A stretch of 64,000 nt of DNA from Candidatus Calditenuaceae archaeon (GTDB taxonomy: Archaea; Thermoproteota; Nitrososphaeria_A; Caldarchaeales; Calditenuaceae), in NCBI GenBank assembly GCA_025059595.1, contig JANXDI010000029.1, forward strand, positions 282,735-346,734, given 5' to 3'. Under the pieces are notes generated by a model, which saw only the letters and a program-made list of their open reading frames with translations, searched no databases and had not been told where the DNA came from. Positions 15,970 to 24,677 of this stretch are shown piece by piece (positions within the stretch are counted from its first letter, which is position 1; every line of letters starts with the position of its first letter). The translations under genes were made by a program, and so were the position numbers.

Positions 15970-16700
15970 TGTCCATAGGCATCGAGGAGCTTAGAAAGCA
16001 TGCCCAATTAATAGCACAGTTATCGTATCCATCCCGATGCCCTAGATACGCCGCGTCTGTGCTTAGGTCGGTTGAGGAGCTAGGCGTGGATGCCATCTTG
16101 CTCAAGGACGTTGAGAATCTCAACCTAATTGGTAAAGGTTTCAGGAACATAGTCCTCGTCGGACTTAGAGAAGGGAGGCGCGTTGCAGTGAAGGTGAGGA
16201 GAGACGACTACCCTGAAAAATCTACTTGGAGGGAGGCCCGAATGCTCGAGCTTGCGAACAGAGTTCAGGTCGGGCCTCTCCTATTCGGGCATAGAGACCC
16301 CGTTCTGGTTATGGAATTGATTGAGGGTCCTGACCTGACGAGGTGGCTCCTTCATAAATGGCCCTCCACATCCGAAGCTAAGACCATGCTGCTAGATGTT
16401 GCGAGGCAGTGCTTCAGGCTCGACCGCTCCGGAATCGACCATGGAGAGCTTAGCGACGCCAGCAAACACGTCATAGCAGCCGAATGTGGGCCGGTGGTGA
16501 TAGATTTTGGCTCCGCCTCCCACTCCATACGCCCGAAAAATCTGACCTCCTTCATCAACTACTTATATTCCAGGCCACTTGACTTGGTAAGAGAGAGGCT
16601 TAGCCTCGGCGAAGTAAACAGGCGGAGTCTAAGGGCGTATAAAGAGACCTATTCTCATGAGAGCCTAGAGACACTGCTGGCGGAGATTCAGCTTCTTTGA
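15966..16700 (+). CDS. Predicted small Ser/Thr protein kinase (COG2112 type)
   Basis: About 244 residues. It has kinase-like elements: a glycine-poor loop then VAVKVRRDDY (ATP-binding Lys), ARMLELANRV (alphaC Glu region), VLVMELIEGPDL hinge, GIDHGELSDASKHVI in place of the catalytic loop, and VVIDFGSAS as the DFG-type metal site. This matches archaeal COG2112 kinases related to RIO/ABC1 kinases. Substrates are unknown. The start at ATG 15966 overlaps the cca stop as ATGA, so the two are translationally coupled. Confidence 0.8.
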   Translation: MMSIGIEELRKHAQLIAQLSYPSRCPRYAASVLRSVEELGVDAILLKDVENLNLIGKGFRNIVLVGLREGRRVAVKVRRDDYPEKSTWREARMLELANRVQVGPLLFGHRDPVLVMELIEGPDLTRWLLHKWPSTSEAKTMLLDVARQCFRLDRSGIDHGELSDASKHVIAAECGPVVIDFGSASHSIRPKNLTSFINYLYSRPLDLVRERLSLGEVNRRSLRAYKETYSHESLETLLAEIQLL

Positions 16701-16801
16701 CGGAAAAACGGGAAAAGAACTAACACCTAAATAGGGCGACAGGTAAGAAGATGAAGGGGGTGCCATAATTTATTGTGTACCGCCTCCTACGTAAGGGCGC
16801 T

Positions 16802-17692
16802 ATGCGTGATATCACGGAGGCCGTGGGGAACACCCCCATGGTCGACCTGACCGAGGCCCTTTCTCTGAAGAACGGCTCAAGGGTTCTGGCGAAGTTGGAG
16901 TTCTTCAACCCGAGTGGCTCTGTTAAGGACAGGCCAGCCCTATTCATCGTCAGAGACGCACTAGCCCAGGGACAGCTGGCTCAGGGCATGACTATTCTCG
17001 ACGCCTCCTCGGGAAATATGGCAGTCAGCCTCTCCCTCATGGCGGCCTGCTACGGCTTGAAGACGAAGATAGTTCTCCCCCGCAACATCAGCCAAGAGAA
17101 GATAGGGCTGCTCCGGGTCTTAGGTGCGGAGATCGTCTTCACAGACCCCTTGGAAGGAATCGATGGCGCGATTAGAGAGGCTAGGAGGCTCTACGAGACG
17201 GAGCCCAAAAAATACTACTATTCAAATCAGTACGATAACCCATCCAACCTGAAGGCCCACTACGAGACAACCGGCCCAGAGGTTATACGCCAGACAGAGG
17301 GGAGGGTAACCCACTTCGTGGTGGGTGTGGGGACATCTGGGACGCTGATGGGCGCGGGGCAGAGGCTCCGCGAGTATAACAGGGCAATAAAGCTGATAGA
17401 GGTCCAGCCTGACTCCGCGTTCCACGGAATCGAGGGGCTTAAACACATGCTAAGCTCTATTAGGCCGAAGATATACGATTCATCCTTCGCAGACGAGCTA
17501 ATCCACATCACAACCGAGGAGGCCTACAGCTACTCCCGACTGCTGGCTTGTCGAGCAGGCATACTGGCGGGAATCTCTGGGGGAGCAAATGTTGCAGCCG
17601 CGGCCCGAGTCGCGAGCGAGGTTCCAGGCGCCTTCGTGGTGACCTTAATTCCGGACGGGGCGGCGCGTTACGTTAATCTGCTGGTTGGCTGA
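16802..17692 (+). CDS. cysK: Cysteine synthase family PLP enzyme
   Basis: A fold-type II PLP enzyme. The opening ITEAVGNTPMVDL and NPSGSVKDRPALF (PLP lysine) fit the family. So do DASSGNMAVSLS (substrate loop), VGVGTSGTLMGAG (phosphate cradle) and ISGGANVAAA. It makes cysteine from sulfide and O-acetylserine or O-phosphoserine. The loop reads SSGNMA instead of the usual TSGNTG, so the acceptor substrate is open. I choose ATG 16802 because the TATA-like ATAATTTATT near 16765 is only a few bases from the upstream GTG 16775. Confidence 0.88.
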   Translation: MRDITEAVGNTPMVDLTEALSLKNGSRVLAKLEFFNPSGSVKDRPALFIVRDALAQGQLAQGMTILDASSGNMAVSLSLMAACYGLKTKIVLPRNISQEKIGLLRVLGAEIVFTDPLEGIDGAIREARRLYETEPKKYYYSNQYDNPSNLKAHYETTGPEVIRQTEGRVTHFVVGVGTSGTLMGAGQRLREYNRAIKLIEVQPDSAFHGIEGLKHMLSSIRPKIYDSSFADELIHITTEEAYSYSRLLACRAGILAGISGGANVAAAARVASEVPGAFVVTLIPDGAARYVNLLVG

Positions 17693-17732
17693 GAACGGTT
17701 TATAAGAGCAGCAGTGGACTAAAACCTGGGCT

Positions 17733-18440
17733 TTGAGGCCGAACGAGTCTGTCGTCATCTATGAGAGGGGGATGGAAGACTATCGCCTCGAGGACGCTGC
17801 ATTCATCGAGGGGCTCCCCGGTATAGGTTTAGTTTCAAAAATAAGTATAGCCTATATTCTCGGAAAGGTCAAGCCCGTAAAAATTTGCAGGTTATACACG
17901 CCCCACTTCCCATCATACGGCTTCATCTCCGACGGGAAACTTCTCCCCCACTTCTTAGACGTCTACGGTGTTGAAGAGCCCTCACCAACCATTATCGCTT
18001 ACGGCACATCCCAGCCCTCCACAAGCTACGGCCAGCACGAGCTCTGCGAGAATCTGATAGACATAGCGGTGAGGCATGGAGCTAACCGCGTCTTCACACT
18101 GGGCGGCCTCGGAGGTAAGGAGAACGTGTCCCAGAGGCGCAGAATCTACTGCTCCTCGACAGACAGAGCTTTTCTGGAGAAATACGTTAGAATAGTTGAT
18201 GGCGAGGTTTACGCAGGACAGATTGTCGGAGCCGCTGGTATCATGATGGTTGTGGCGGGTCAGAGGGGGCTTCAGAACATGGGTATGCTTATCGAGATTG
18301 GCGGCTCAATGCCGGACTATTACGCGGCTCAGAGGGGAGTTGAAGCTCTCTCAAAGCTTTGCTACCTAAACATGAACGAGGTTGGCCTGAGCGAGTTAAT
18401 CACCATCTCAAGCAGGACTATCGCCAGACTCGAAGCATAA
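17733..18440 (+). CDS. PAC2 family protein (proteasome assembly chaperone-like)
   Basis: A 235-residue PAC2-domain protein. It has the family opening LEDAAFIEGLPGIGLVSKIS, the middle VFTLGGLGGKEN, and GQIVGAAGIMMVVAGQRG. Eukaryotic PAC2 helps assemble the 20S proteasome. Archaeal PbaA/PbaB relatives do not all have that role, so function is open. The start is TTG at 17733. A TATA-like TTTATAAG about 28 bases upstream makes a leaderless transcript likely. Confidence 0.85.
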   Translation: MRPNESVVIYERGMEDYRLEDAAFIEGLPGIGLVSKISIAYILGKVKPVKICRLYTPHFPSYGFISDGKLLPHFLDVYGVEEPSPTIIAYGTSQPSTSYGQHELCENLIDIAVRHGANRVFTLGGLGGKENVSQRRRIYCSSTDRAFLEKYVRIVDGEVYAGQIVGAAGIMMVVAGQRGLQNMGMLIEIGGSMPDYYAAQRGVEALSKLCYLNMNEVGLSELITISSRTIARLEA

Positions 18441-18455
18441 GACACTAAAGCAGTT

Positions 18456-18878
18456 TTACCCAGTCTCGCGCTTCCACTCCTCCCAAATCCTCTGAATCCT
18501 CTCAGCCGCAGGCCCCGACCCCTCAATAACACCGTCCTTCGTCACTCTAATCCTATCCATCACAACTATCACGCCAGCCTCTCGGATGTATCTGGCCATG
18601 TTGGGGAAGAGCGCGTTTATCCTGTCAAAGAGAGATGTGAGGTCAGGCCCAGCCTCAACGACCTCTATCAAACAGATGCTTCGGCCGGAGATGAACATCT
18701 TGGCGACAGACTTACCATCATCCGTCGTGGCGTCCGCCAGCCAAAGGCTGTAATCAGCCGGATTATAAGCTGCAACTCTTCCTGTAACTCTTCTACCATT
18801 GGATGTCGAGACGGAAACAACCCTATCGAGCATCGAGGCAAACTCCTCGCCAAACTTCCGCGAAGCCAAGGCGGACAT
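18456..18878 (-). CDS. Sm-like archaeal protein with C-terminal domain (SmAP3-like)
   Basis: About 140 residues. The Sm fold spans residues 12-70 (LDRVVSVSTSNGRRVTGRVAAYNPADYSLWLADA, then FISGRSICLIEVVE). An extra C-terminal alpha/beta domain (LFDRINALFPN, VIVVMDRIRVTKDGVIEGSG) follows. This two-domain form matches archaeal SmAP3-type proteins, which form rings that bind RNA. I choose ATG 18878 over ATG 18911, because a CTTTAAA box lies on the upstream start and at the right distance from 18878. It converges with the PAC2 gene. Confidence 0.82.
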   Translation of the reverse strand: MSALASRKFGEEFASMLDRVVSVSTSNGRRVTGRVAAYNPADYSLWLADATTDDGKSVAKMFISGRSICLIEVVEAGPDLTSLFDRINALFPNMARYIREAGVIVVMDRIRVTKDGVIEGSGPAAERIQRIWEEWKRETG

Positions 18879-18970
18879 AAAATTTCTGGTTAACCATATT
18901 GAAGCCGACATTTAAAGACTATCACAAACCTGACGAAATAGCCAGAAAGGGCTCAAGGCCTTACTCTGAA

Positions 18971-19678
18971 TTACACTGAGACGGTTTCGCCGAGCACAAT
19001 CGACTCTAACAGACATAATATTCTGGATGCGGCGACCCAAGCCTCTAAAGTATATTCTGAGAGCCTCAACTCCATATCTGCAATAGACCTGACCTCCTCT
19101 GAGAAGTCGCCATGCGGGAAGCAGCCTATGATGAAGACTAAGGGTTGACGGGGTCGTGCATATTCTGCCAGCGCTGCACGGCTCAGTCTTGCGCCTTTCT
19201 CGGAAAGGAGGAAGAAGTTTCCAGAACCAAATCTTCTCCTCAGAACCGTGATGCCGTCCTCAATCAACCTGAGAAGAACTTCCCCCGAATCGGATTTGAT
19301 AATTCCCTCCAGAAGAAGCTTCTCGAATAGGCCTTTAAACCTGTCATAGTTTCGCGGCAACCTAACGGACGGATTTACTTCTATCAGACTACCTGTCTGA
19401 GTATGTATGAATATGTCGAGTTTTCCGGCCTTATTGAGTGGCGACCCCAGGACCTCCAGTAAGGTGAAATGCAGTATGTCAGGCCTACCCCTCCTCTGCC
19501 GGCCTGCAAGCCCCTCCATCGAGGCGTGGTGGTAAGATGAGTCAAGGAGGGTCCTCGCGGGGCTCTTCCCTCTTCTTCGGCAGAAAGACATAACAGCTGC
19601 ATGGTTCCAAATCTCCCTCGGAATAAACTCAATAGCTGAGTCGGCCAAGACGATGACGAATGGGCGGACGGGCGGTAT
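18971..19678 (-). CDS. nep1: rRNA small-subunit pseudouridine N1-methyltransferase Nep1 (Emg1), non-standard start
   Basis: A SPOUT methyltransferase for a helix-35 pseudouridine of 16S rRNA, needed for 30S assembly. Landmarks are LLDSSYHHASM, RRGRPDILHFTLLEVLGSPLN, IHTQTGSLIEVNPSVRLPRNYDRF and the SAM loop VFIIGCFPHGDFSE. The first ordinary start is TTG 19648, which begins inside the first beta strand. The frame continues upstream through FVIVLADSAIE, matching the true Nep1 N-terminus, to an ATA codon at 19678 just after a stop. GGTAGGAGTG lies upstream of that ATA. Start assignment is uncertain. Confidence 0.85.
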   Translation of the reverse strand: MPPVRPFVIVLADSAIEFIPREIWNHAAVMSFCRRRGKSPARTLLDSSYHHASMEGLAGRQRRGRPDILHFTLLEVLGSPLNKAGKLDIFIHTQTGSLIEVNPSVRLPRNYDRFKGLFEKLLLEGIIKSDSGEVLLRLIEDGITVLRRRFGSGNFFLLSEKGARLSRAALAEYARPRQPLVFIIGCFPHGDFSEEVRSIADMELRLSEYTLEAWVAASRILCLLESIVLGETVSV

Positions 19679-19691
19679 CTAACTCACACTC

Positions 19692-20681
19692 CTACCAAGA
19701 TAAGGGGGATGTAACCCTCGCACCTTCTATCTCGTCGCGTGCACAGAGGGCGGCGCCGTAAAGGGGCGCCAAATCACCGTAGACTGGTTTAGAGATTCTA
19801 GGCTTATCGAGGAGGAGGAATTTGTCTATTCTCGGAATCACCTCGCTGTTAAAGAAATCCTCGTTTCTCAAGTAAATTGCGCCGCCGAGGACAAGAACCT
19901 CTGCGTCGAAGGCGTTAATGACGCTCGTGAGACCCGCAGCGTAACAGTCTTTCAGAAACTCAAATAACCTTTTAGCCGCGGGGTCGCCGGCGTAATAGAG
20001 CTCGAAACATTGCTTAGCATCCAGCGCGCCTATCTCGATAGACCTCTCGAGGCCTGTCCCCCTCTCCAGCCTATCGTCGTGGAGAAGCTTAGCTGCGAGC
20101 CTCGGAATATTGGCACCCGAGCAATACGCCTCCCAGTGACCGAGCCCCCCGCAGCCGCAATCCATGTAGCCAGTGGCGTCGATGACTATGTGTCCGATCT
20201 CGGCGCCGTTCCCCTGCTTCCCCAAGATGAGGTGCCGATTATCGACCACTCCTCCCCCTATGCCGCTGCTTATCGTGATGTAGATTAGGTTTTTTACGCC
20301 CCCTTCTTTCACGGCCCACCACTCCCCGTAAGCCGCTGCGTTACAGTCGTTCAGAAAGTAGTAATCCACATCAAGCTCCTTAGTAAGCCCAGCGAGCAGA
20401 GGGATGTCGCGCCCCTTCTCAGCTATGTTGGGAGCCTTCAAAATCACCCCTCTCTTCGAGTCGAGCGGGCCAATCGAAGCCACACCACAGCTCTTTATCG
20501 AGGACCACTCGCTCCCGGCAACATCCTTAGCCAGATTGAGTAAAGCCCGCGGAACAGTCTCGTGAGTTTGCGTCTGAGGCGTCTTCCCCAACTTAACGCG
20601 GAGGAGCTCGCCCTTCTCACTGAAGAGGCCAACCCGCATATTAGTGGCTCCCACATCCGCAGCCAGTATCAAACTTCTCAC
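19692..20681 (-). CDS. ROK family sugar kinase (probable glucokinase)
   Basis: A 329-residue kinase with the ASKHA phosphate loop ADVGATNMRVGLF, the ROK signature ISSGIGGGVVDN, the catalytic EIGHIVID segment, and the zinc-binding CGCGGLGHWEAYCSG cluster. The family phosphorylates glucose or N-acetyl sugars; glucose is my best guess. A TATA-like TTTAATTC lies 20-28 bases before the GTG start. Its stop is 14 bases from the Nep1 reading frame, so the two are likely one transcript. Confidence 0.88.
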   Translation of the reverse strand: MRSLILAADVGATNMRVGLFSEKGELLRVKLGKTPQTQTHETVPRALLNLAKDVAGSEWSSIKSCGVASIGPLDSKRGVILKAPNIAEKGRDIPLLAGLTKELDVDYYFLNDCNAAAYGEWWAVKEGGVKNLIYITISSGIGGGVVDNRHLILGKQGNGAEIGHIVIDATGYMDCGCGGLGHWEAYCSGANIPRLAAKLLHDDRLERGTGLERSIEIGALDAKQCFELYYAGDPAAKRLFEFLKDCYAAGLTSVINAFDAEVLVLGGAIYLRNEDFFNSEVIPRIDKFLLLDKPRISKPVYGDLAPLYGAALCARDEIEGARVTSPLSW

Positions 20682-20727
20682 GGGAGAAGACGACCGGCCT
20701 TGAATTAAAAATTAGCGTTCATGGGAT

Positions 20728-21096
20728 TCATCCGCATTCATATTCGACGGATAGCGTCAGGACCGAACCATCCACGCTCAGGACTACTGAGTCTCGAAAC
20801 AAGTCAACGCCACGCGACTTCAGTAGACGTGCCAGTGACAATATTTTCTCCCTCGGCACCAGAGTGATGCTCGGCTCCGCGACCGCTGAGGGATAATCCC
20901 TCCCGAACCTCGTAAGGGCCTCCTCCCTCAACCTACCCATCCTGACAGCCTCCTCCGCTGCTCCCATCAGACCGAAAAAATCAGCCTCAGCCCTCGAAAG
21001 CTCCACAACAGGCCTCAAATCCGGAGCGTAGCCGACCTTCACTCTGACCATTTCAGGCAGCCTCTCGCTATACCTAAACATCCCCCGCGCCACCAA
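20728..21096 (-). CDS. Uncharacterised protein, 122 residues
   Basis: I do not recognise this protein. It has a strand-helix-helix-strand look: MVRVKVGYAPDLRPVVELSR, a helical AEADFFGLMGAAEEAVRMGR, then SITLVPREKILSLARLLKS and a final beta hairpin DSVVLSVDGSVLTLSVEYE ending Cys-Gly. There is no membrane segment. The start could be TTG 21096 or the ATG 15 bases further in. It lies upstream of the ROK kinase gene on the same strand. Confidence 0.55.
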   Translation of the reverse strand: MVARGMFRYSERLPEMVRVKVGYAPDLRPVVELSRAEADFFGLMGAAEEAVRMGRLREEALTRFGRDYPSAVAEPSITLVPREKILSLARLLKSRGVDLFRDSVVLSVDGSVLTLSVEYECG

Positions 21097-21200
21097 TATC
21101 GAAGGAGGCCCGCTATGAGATAGATGTTGATGAAGTAGTGAGGGCCGTCTTTGGGTTGAGGAGATACGGTTAATTGTTTGGGGCTTTTACCTAAGTTGGA

Positions 21201-21815
21201 GTGTCGGAGTCTGGACTGCCGCCTGGCCAGAGATATGTTAGGGGCTTCATAGTTTATGCGGCTTTAGGTCTGCCCGAGGTCGACCTTCAACGTTACCGCT
21301 TGAGAATCACTGGCCTAGTCGAAAGGGAGCTCGAATATACTTATGAGAAACTCATGAACAATTTGCCGAAAATAAACTACAGGTCGGACTTCCACTGCGT
21401 CACAAAGTGGTCTGTTAAGGATGTTGTATGGGAGGGTGTGCCCATAAAATGGTTTGCGGAGCAGGCTGGGGTGAAGGCTGACGCCTCGTGGGTCAATTTC
21501 CGATGTCTAGACGGATATGTTGCTCCCGTCCCCCTCGAGGATGCTCTATCTGAGAGGGCCATAGTCGCTTTGAAGATTAATGGGGGGCCGATTAAACTCG
21601 AGAACGGCTTCCCATGCAGAGCCTTCATACCTCACCTCTACGGCTGGAAGTCGGCTAAGCATCTGAGCGAGATAGAGTTCACCGACAGATACGGGGATGG
21701 ATTCTGGGAGGTTTACGGATATCATGAGAGGGGGAATGTATGGTTGGAGGAGCGGTTCAAAGGAGGATTTGGGAGGCACGTGAGGAGAAGCCCGGTCGTT
21801 GAGAGGAAAGTCTAG
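21201..21815 (+). CDS. Molybdopterin-dependent oxidoreductase, YedY/sulfite-oxidase fold
   Basis: A 204-residue single Mo-cofactor domain of the sulfite oxidase superfamily. The molybdenum cysteine is in YRSDFHCVTKW near residue 66. Other family parts are YRLRITGLVERE, WEGVPIKWFAEQAG, PVPLEDAL and FPCRAFIPHLYGWKSAKHLSEIEF. It lacks the dimerisation domain of sulfite oxidase and any signal peptide, so it is probably cytoplasmic and closer to MsrP/YedY. A MoaA gene at 47.3 kb shows that molybdopterin is made here. The substrate is unknown. The start is GTG 21201. Confidence 0.85.
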   Translation: MSESGLPPGQRYVRGFIVYAALGLPEVDLQRYRLRITGLVERELEYTYEKLMNNLPKINYRSDFHCVTKWSVKDVVWEGVPIKWFAEQAGVKADASWVNFRCLDGYVAPVPLEDALSERAIVALKINGGPIKLENGFPCRAFIPHLYGWKSAKHLSEIEFTDRYGDGFWEVYGYHERGNVWLEERFKGGFGRHVRRSPVVERKV

Positions 21816-22538
21816 TCAGAGGCCGCCACCATAAAGGAACATCTGCTCGGAGCCGAAGGATGGAATGAAGACCTTCCGAACCCTGTAGCTTCTGAGATGC
21901 CTCTTGGCAGATTCGACGTGCCTACGTCTCCTTTCAGGCCCCTTAGTCAGCGGAGATGCGGGGCCTATGTAAAATGAGCAGCGGCCCCCACACCTCTCTG
22001 CAACGAACCTGTAAAGCTCTCCGAGCTCTGCGGCCTCGCCAAGCCAATCTTCCGTAAAATCCAGCACCAAGGCGTCATACTGCCCATCATCCCTCCTGAT
22101 GAACTTCACGGCGTCGTCAATCACCAAACTCACCTTAGGGTCTTCGAAAGCCTCTCTAATCCCTGGAATATGCTCTTTACAAGCCTCGACAACCATTTCG
22201 TCAATCTCCACAACCACTATCCTCCTCACACTCTTTCCCTGAAGGAGGGCTTTCACAGTCTGCCCACTTCCACCGCCTAGAACCAGAATACTCTTCATCC
22301 GATGCCTTAGGACAGGGCCGACTAAGGCCCTGTTGAATACGTGGGCGTCAAACTCTGTGTGCTGAAGATTCCCGTCCAGCAGGAGCATCAACCCGTAAGC
22401 ATCGTTCTCAATAATGTCTATCTTCTGGTAATTTGACTTACCCGTAAATAGGATTCTCTTGGCGTGGTAGACCACGTGTATGCCTGCATAGGGCTGATAG
22501 ACGATATACTCTGACGTGTCGAAACATATCTTCGACAT
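21816..22538 (-). CDS. speE: Polyamine aminopropyltransferase (spermidine synthase family)
   Basis: About 240 residues. The N-terminal beta sheet with QKIDIIENDAYGLMLLLDGN and QHTEFDAHVFNRALVGPVL fits the family. So do the SAM/dcSAM loop ILVLGGGSGQTVKALL and VVVEIDEMVVEACKEHIP. It should transfer aminopropyl to putrescine or a longer polyamine. The active-site DSTDP loop of classic enzymes reads LDFTEDW here, so the acceptor may differ. The window also has the putrescine genes aguAB. I start at ATG 22538 (MSKICFD), 27 bases after the shared TATA box. Confidence 0.82.
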   Translation of the reverse strand: MSKICFDTSEYIVYQPYAGIHVVYHAKRILFTGKSNYQKIDIIENDAYGLMLLLDGNLQHTEFDAHVFNRALVGPVLRHRMKSILVLGGGSGQTVKALLQGKSVRRIVVVEIDEMVVEACKEHIPGIREAFEDPKVSLVIDDAVKFIRRDDGQYDALVLDFTEDWLGEAAELGELYRFVAERCGGRCSFYIGPASPLTKGPERRRRHVESAKRHLRSYRVRKVFIPSFGSEQMFLYGGGL

Positions 22539-22563
22539 CCCTGCGGGAGATACCAAACCACAG

Positions 22564-22573
22564 CCTATATAAC
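22564..22573. promoter_or_regulatory. Shared symmetrical TATA box between speE and a methyltransferase gene
   Basis: CCTATATAAC reads as a TATA box on both strands. It lies about 28 bases before the TTG at 22601 on the plus strand and about 27 bases before the ATG at 22538 on the minus strand. One box could serve both genes. Confidence 0.5.
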
Positions 22574-22600
22574 TGTGAATCCCGAGGATTCTGAATAGAG

Positions 22601-23389
22601 TTGAGGCCGCTCTACAACGAGCTTGCGCAGTTCTACGAGATTATAGAGGAGAGAGACTACGCAGCGGAGATTTCTCTGATAGATGATGTGCTTCGGAGGA
22701 GCGGGGCGAGGAGTTTGATTGATTTGGGGTGTGGCACAGGGCTGCACGTTAGGGAGCTGGCTAAGAGGGGTTATGAGGCGCTCGGAATAGACATCTCCCC
22801 TCAGATGGTCAGTGTAGCTAGAAGACGCGCCAGAGGAGTGAAGAACGCACGTTTTACCGTTGGAGACTATTACAGCTATAAGCCGAGGAAGAAGTTCGAC
22901 GCAGCTCTCTGCCTCAACTGGTCCATACCCGTAAAGAAAGAGGAGTTGGATAGGTTCTTCGGAAACACCTCACGCCTCCTAAGGGAAAGCGGAGTCCTGA
23001 TAATAGACTATGAGAGGCCGGGGGACATAGTCTGGGAGGACCTTGGTAAACCAGTCGTCGATTCTTGGAATTTCAGGGATGGGCGGATTGTGCGTGTCTC
23101 TCTGGGTGAGGTGAAGCGTAACGTGATGAGGAGCCGAGATGTTTACATAGTCTTCGGGAGACCCGCTGCTTTCAAGCCACCTAGTGAGGAGGAGAGATAC
23201 CTTGGACGGTGGAGAGAGGAGAAGGTTTTCGTCTTCCTTGACGTCTCTCATGTGAGGTTCTACGATAACTCAGAACTCGAGAAAATATCATTAAAACACG
23301 GCCTAAAGTCAACTGAAATCCTGACCCTCAAGACGAGAAGGGGGTATCCGCGGCTTTACAACATCTTCGTCAAGACTGGGCCGATATAG
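22601..23389 (+). CDS. Class I SAM-dependent methyltransferase
   Basis: A 262-residue Rossmann methyltransferase. The SAM motif is SLIDLGCGTGLHVRELAKRG near 38-57. Motif II is ALGIDISPQMVSVARRRA, and the post-motif is FDAALCLNWSIP. The C-terminal half is a beta-rich lid (YIVFGRPAAF, VFVFLDVSHVRFYD). The substrate cannot be read from sequence. The start is TTG 22601, leaderless from the box at 22564. It is divergent from speE. Confidence 0.8.
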   Translation: MRPLYNELAQFYEIIEERDYAAEISLIDDVLRRSGARSLIDLGCGTGLHVRELAKRGYEALGIDISPQMVSVARRRARGVKNARFTVGDYYSYKPRKKFDAALCLNWSIPVKKEELDRFFGNTSRLLRESGVLIIDYERPGDIVWEDLGKPVVDSWNFRDGRIVRVSLGEVKRNVMRSRDVYIVFGRPAAFKPPSEEERYLGRWREEKVFVFLDVSHVRFYDNSELEKISLKHGLKSTEILTLKTRRGYPRLYNIFVKTGPI

Positions 23390-23422
23390 ACTTAATATCT
23401 ATGACGTGGGCCTGAACTAGCA

Positions 23423-23644
23423 ATGTCTCAACAGAAGGGGGAGAAGAGGGCTAGAATACCAGACCACAGGCATTGTATAGTCTGTGGCAGGCCCGTGCCT
23501 CCGAAAGAGGAGATTTGCTCAGACGAGTGCAGGAACGTCTACGAGGGAAGGTTGAGGAGGGAAAGGAGGACCCGCATCTTCCTGCTCATTCTCTATGCAG
23601 CTCTTCTCGCGTCGCTATTCTTTTTCTTCTTTATCCCAAGATGA
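23423..23644 (+). CDS. DUF2116-like zinc ribbon with C-terminal membrane helix
   Basis: A 73-residue protein. Residues 17-39 hold the treble-clef pattern HCIVCGRPVPPKEEICSDEC. A charged linker (RLRRERRT) and one membrane helix at 52-71 follow. The family is common in archaea and has no known role. Its last 30 bases overlap the tail of the converging gene at 23615. Confidence 0.8.
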   Translation: MSQQKGEKRARIPDHRHCIVCGRPVPPKEEICSDECRNVYEGRLRRERRTRIFLLILYAALLASLFFFFFIPR

Positions 23645-24643
23645 GTTAATAGCGACGCGTGCGATGTCCCTCTCGCTCTGAAATCTCCCCTTACTCTCCA
23701 ACACAAACGCATAGTCAACACCGGGCGCAGGGTCGGCCACAAACTCGCTTGACTTCAACGCATATAACAGTTCTTTAAGCCTCCTCGATCCACTGAACAA
23801 AATCAAAACGTCTTCTCCATCATACGTTCGTGGTTGCCAAACGCCAGACCCTGCCTCTCCACTTTTAATCTCAGCTACGACCTCCTCATGCTTCAAATTT
23901 AACAGACCGTCCTTGAGAACCCTAGAGAGCTTCAGAGTAACACTGTTAGACAAGAGGCCACGGGCTTTATCCGCCGCGGATAAGAGATAGTTGACACCTC
24001 CCTTCGACCCATAACTGAGGGAGCACTGCGCACCATTTGAGTAAAGGCTAGACTTTTCCAGCTCGACTCTGAAAGAGTCCCTAATCGGGTTGACCCACAC
24101 CATATAGACCTCCGGCCCATTTGTTATTGAAATTTTCAGCCCGGGACATTTGAATATCCCTGAAAATTTTTCGCCTCCGCCTACGATTAGTCCTGTGACT
24201 GGCCCACCAACTATCGATGCGCGGAGAGTTGTTGTTGATTGGAACGTTATAACTTTCTCGGGACGTAGGCTGTATGACGTGTGTAGCGAGTCGCCTTGAA
24301 GAAACTCCGCTGCAGTAATCTCTCCAGTCTCTAAGAGCCCGCTGAGAGGCTTCTTGAAAATAAGGCCAATATGTAAAATTCTTCCATCGCCGCTTGTTGC
24401 TGCGTCCACAGATTTTATCAGGCTTCTATCGGTGCTAAGCGCTATCAGAATGAGGATTATTGAGGTAATCAGTATCAGTAGCGTGGGGCTGGGTGCCTGC
24501 TGGAAGAGGGGTTCCGAGGGGTTAAGGATTATCAGCAGAAGAGAGAGGGCTGCGAACACTGCTCCTGTTATGACGAGCTTCCTCCTGCTAACCGGTAGAA
24601 ACGCCATGTGGTAAAGCTCCGCAGAGAGGTCGACTATCCGCAC
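23615..24643 (-). CDS. Uncharacterised membrane-anchored protein, 342 residues
   Basis: Two membrane helices lie near residues 23-42 and 50-70. About 270 residues of mostly beta-strand, soluble sequence follow (LHIGLIFKKPLSGLLETGEI, IVGGPVTGLIVGGGEKFSG, VYMVWVNPIRDSFRVEL). The soluble part lies on the same side as both termini. I do not recognise the family. It overlaps the DUF2116 gene tail-to-tail by 30 bases and lies 35 bases after a second small zinc-ribbon membrane protein on the same strand. Confidence 0.6.
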   Translation of the reverse strand: MRIVDLSAELYHMAFLPVSRRKLVITGAVFAALSLLLIILNPSEPLFQQAPSPTLLILITSIILILIALSTDRSLIKSVDAATSGDGRILHIGLIFKKPLSGLLETGEITAAEFLQGDSLHTSYSLRPEKVITFQSTTTLRASIVGGPVTGLIVGGGEKFSGIFKCPGLKISITNGPEVYMVWVNPIRDSFRVELEKSSLYSNGAQCSLSYGSKGGVNYLLSAADKARGLLSNSVTLKLSRVLKDGLLNLKHEEVVAEIKSGEAGSGVWQPRTYDGEDVLILFSGSRRLKELLYALKSSEFVADPAPGVDYAFVLESKGRFQSERDIARVAINSSWDKEEKE

Positions 24644-24677
24644 TCTGTTAGAGATTCCCGCAATCCGTGCTTATAAG

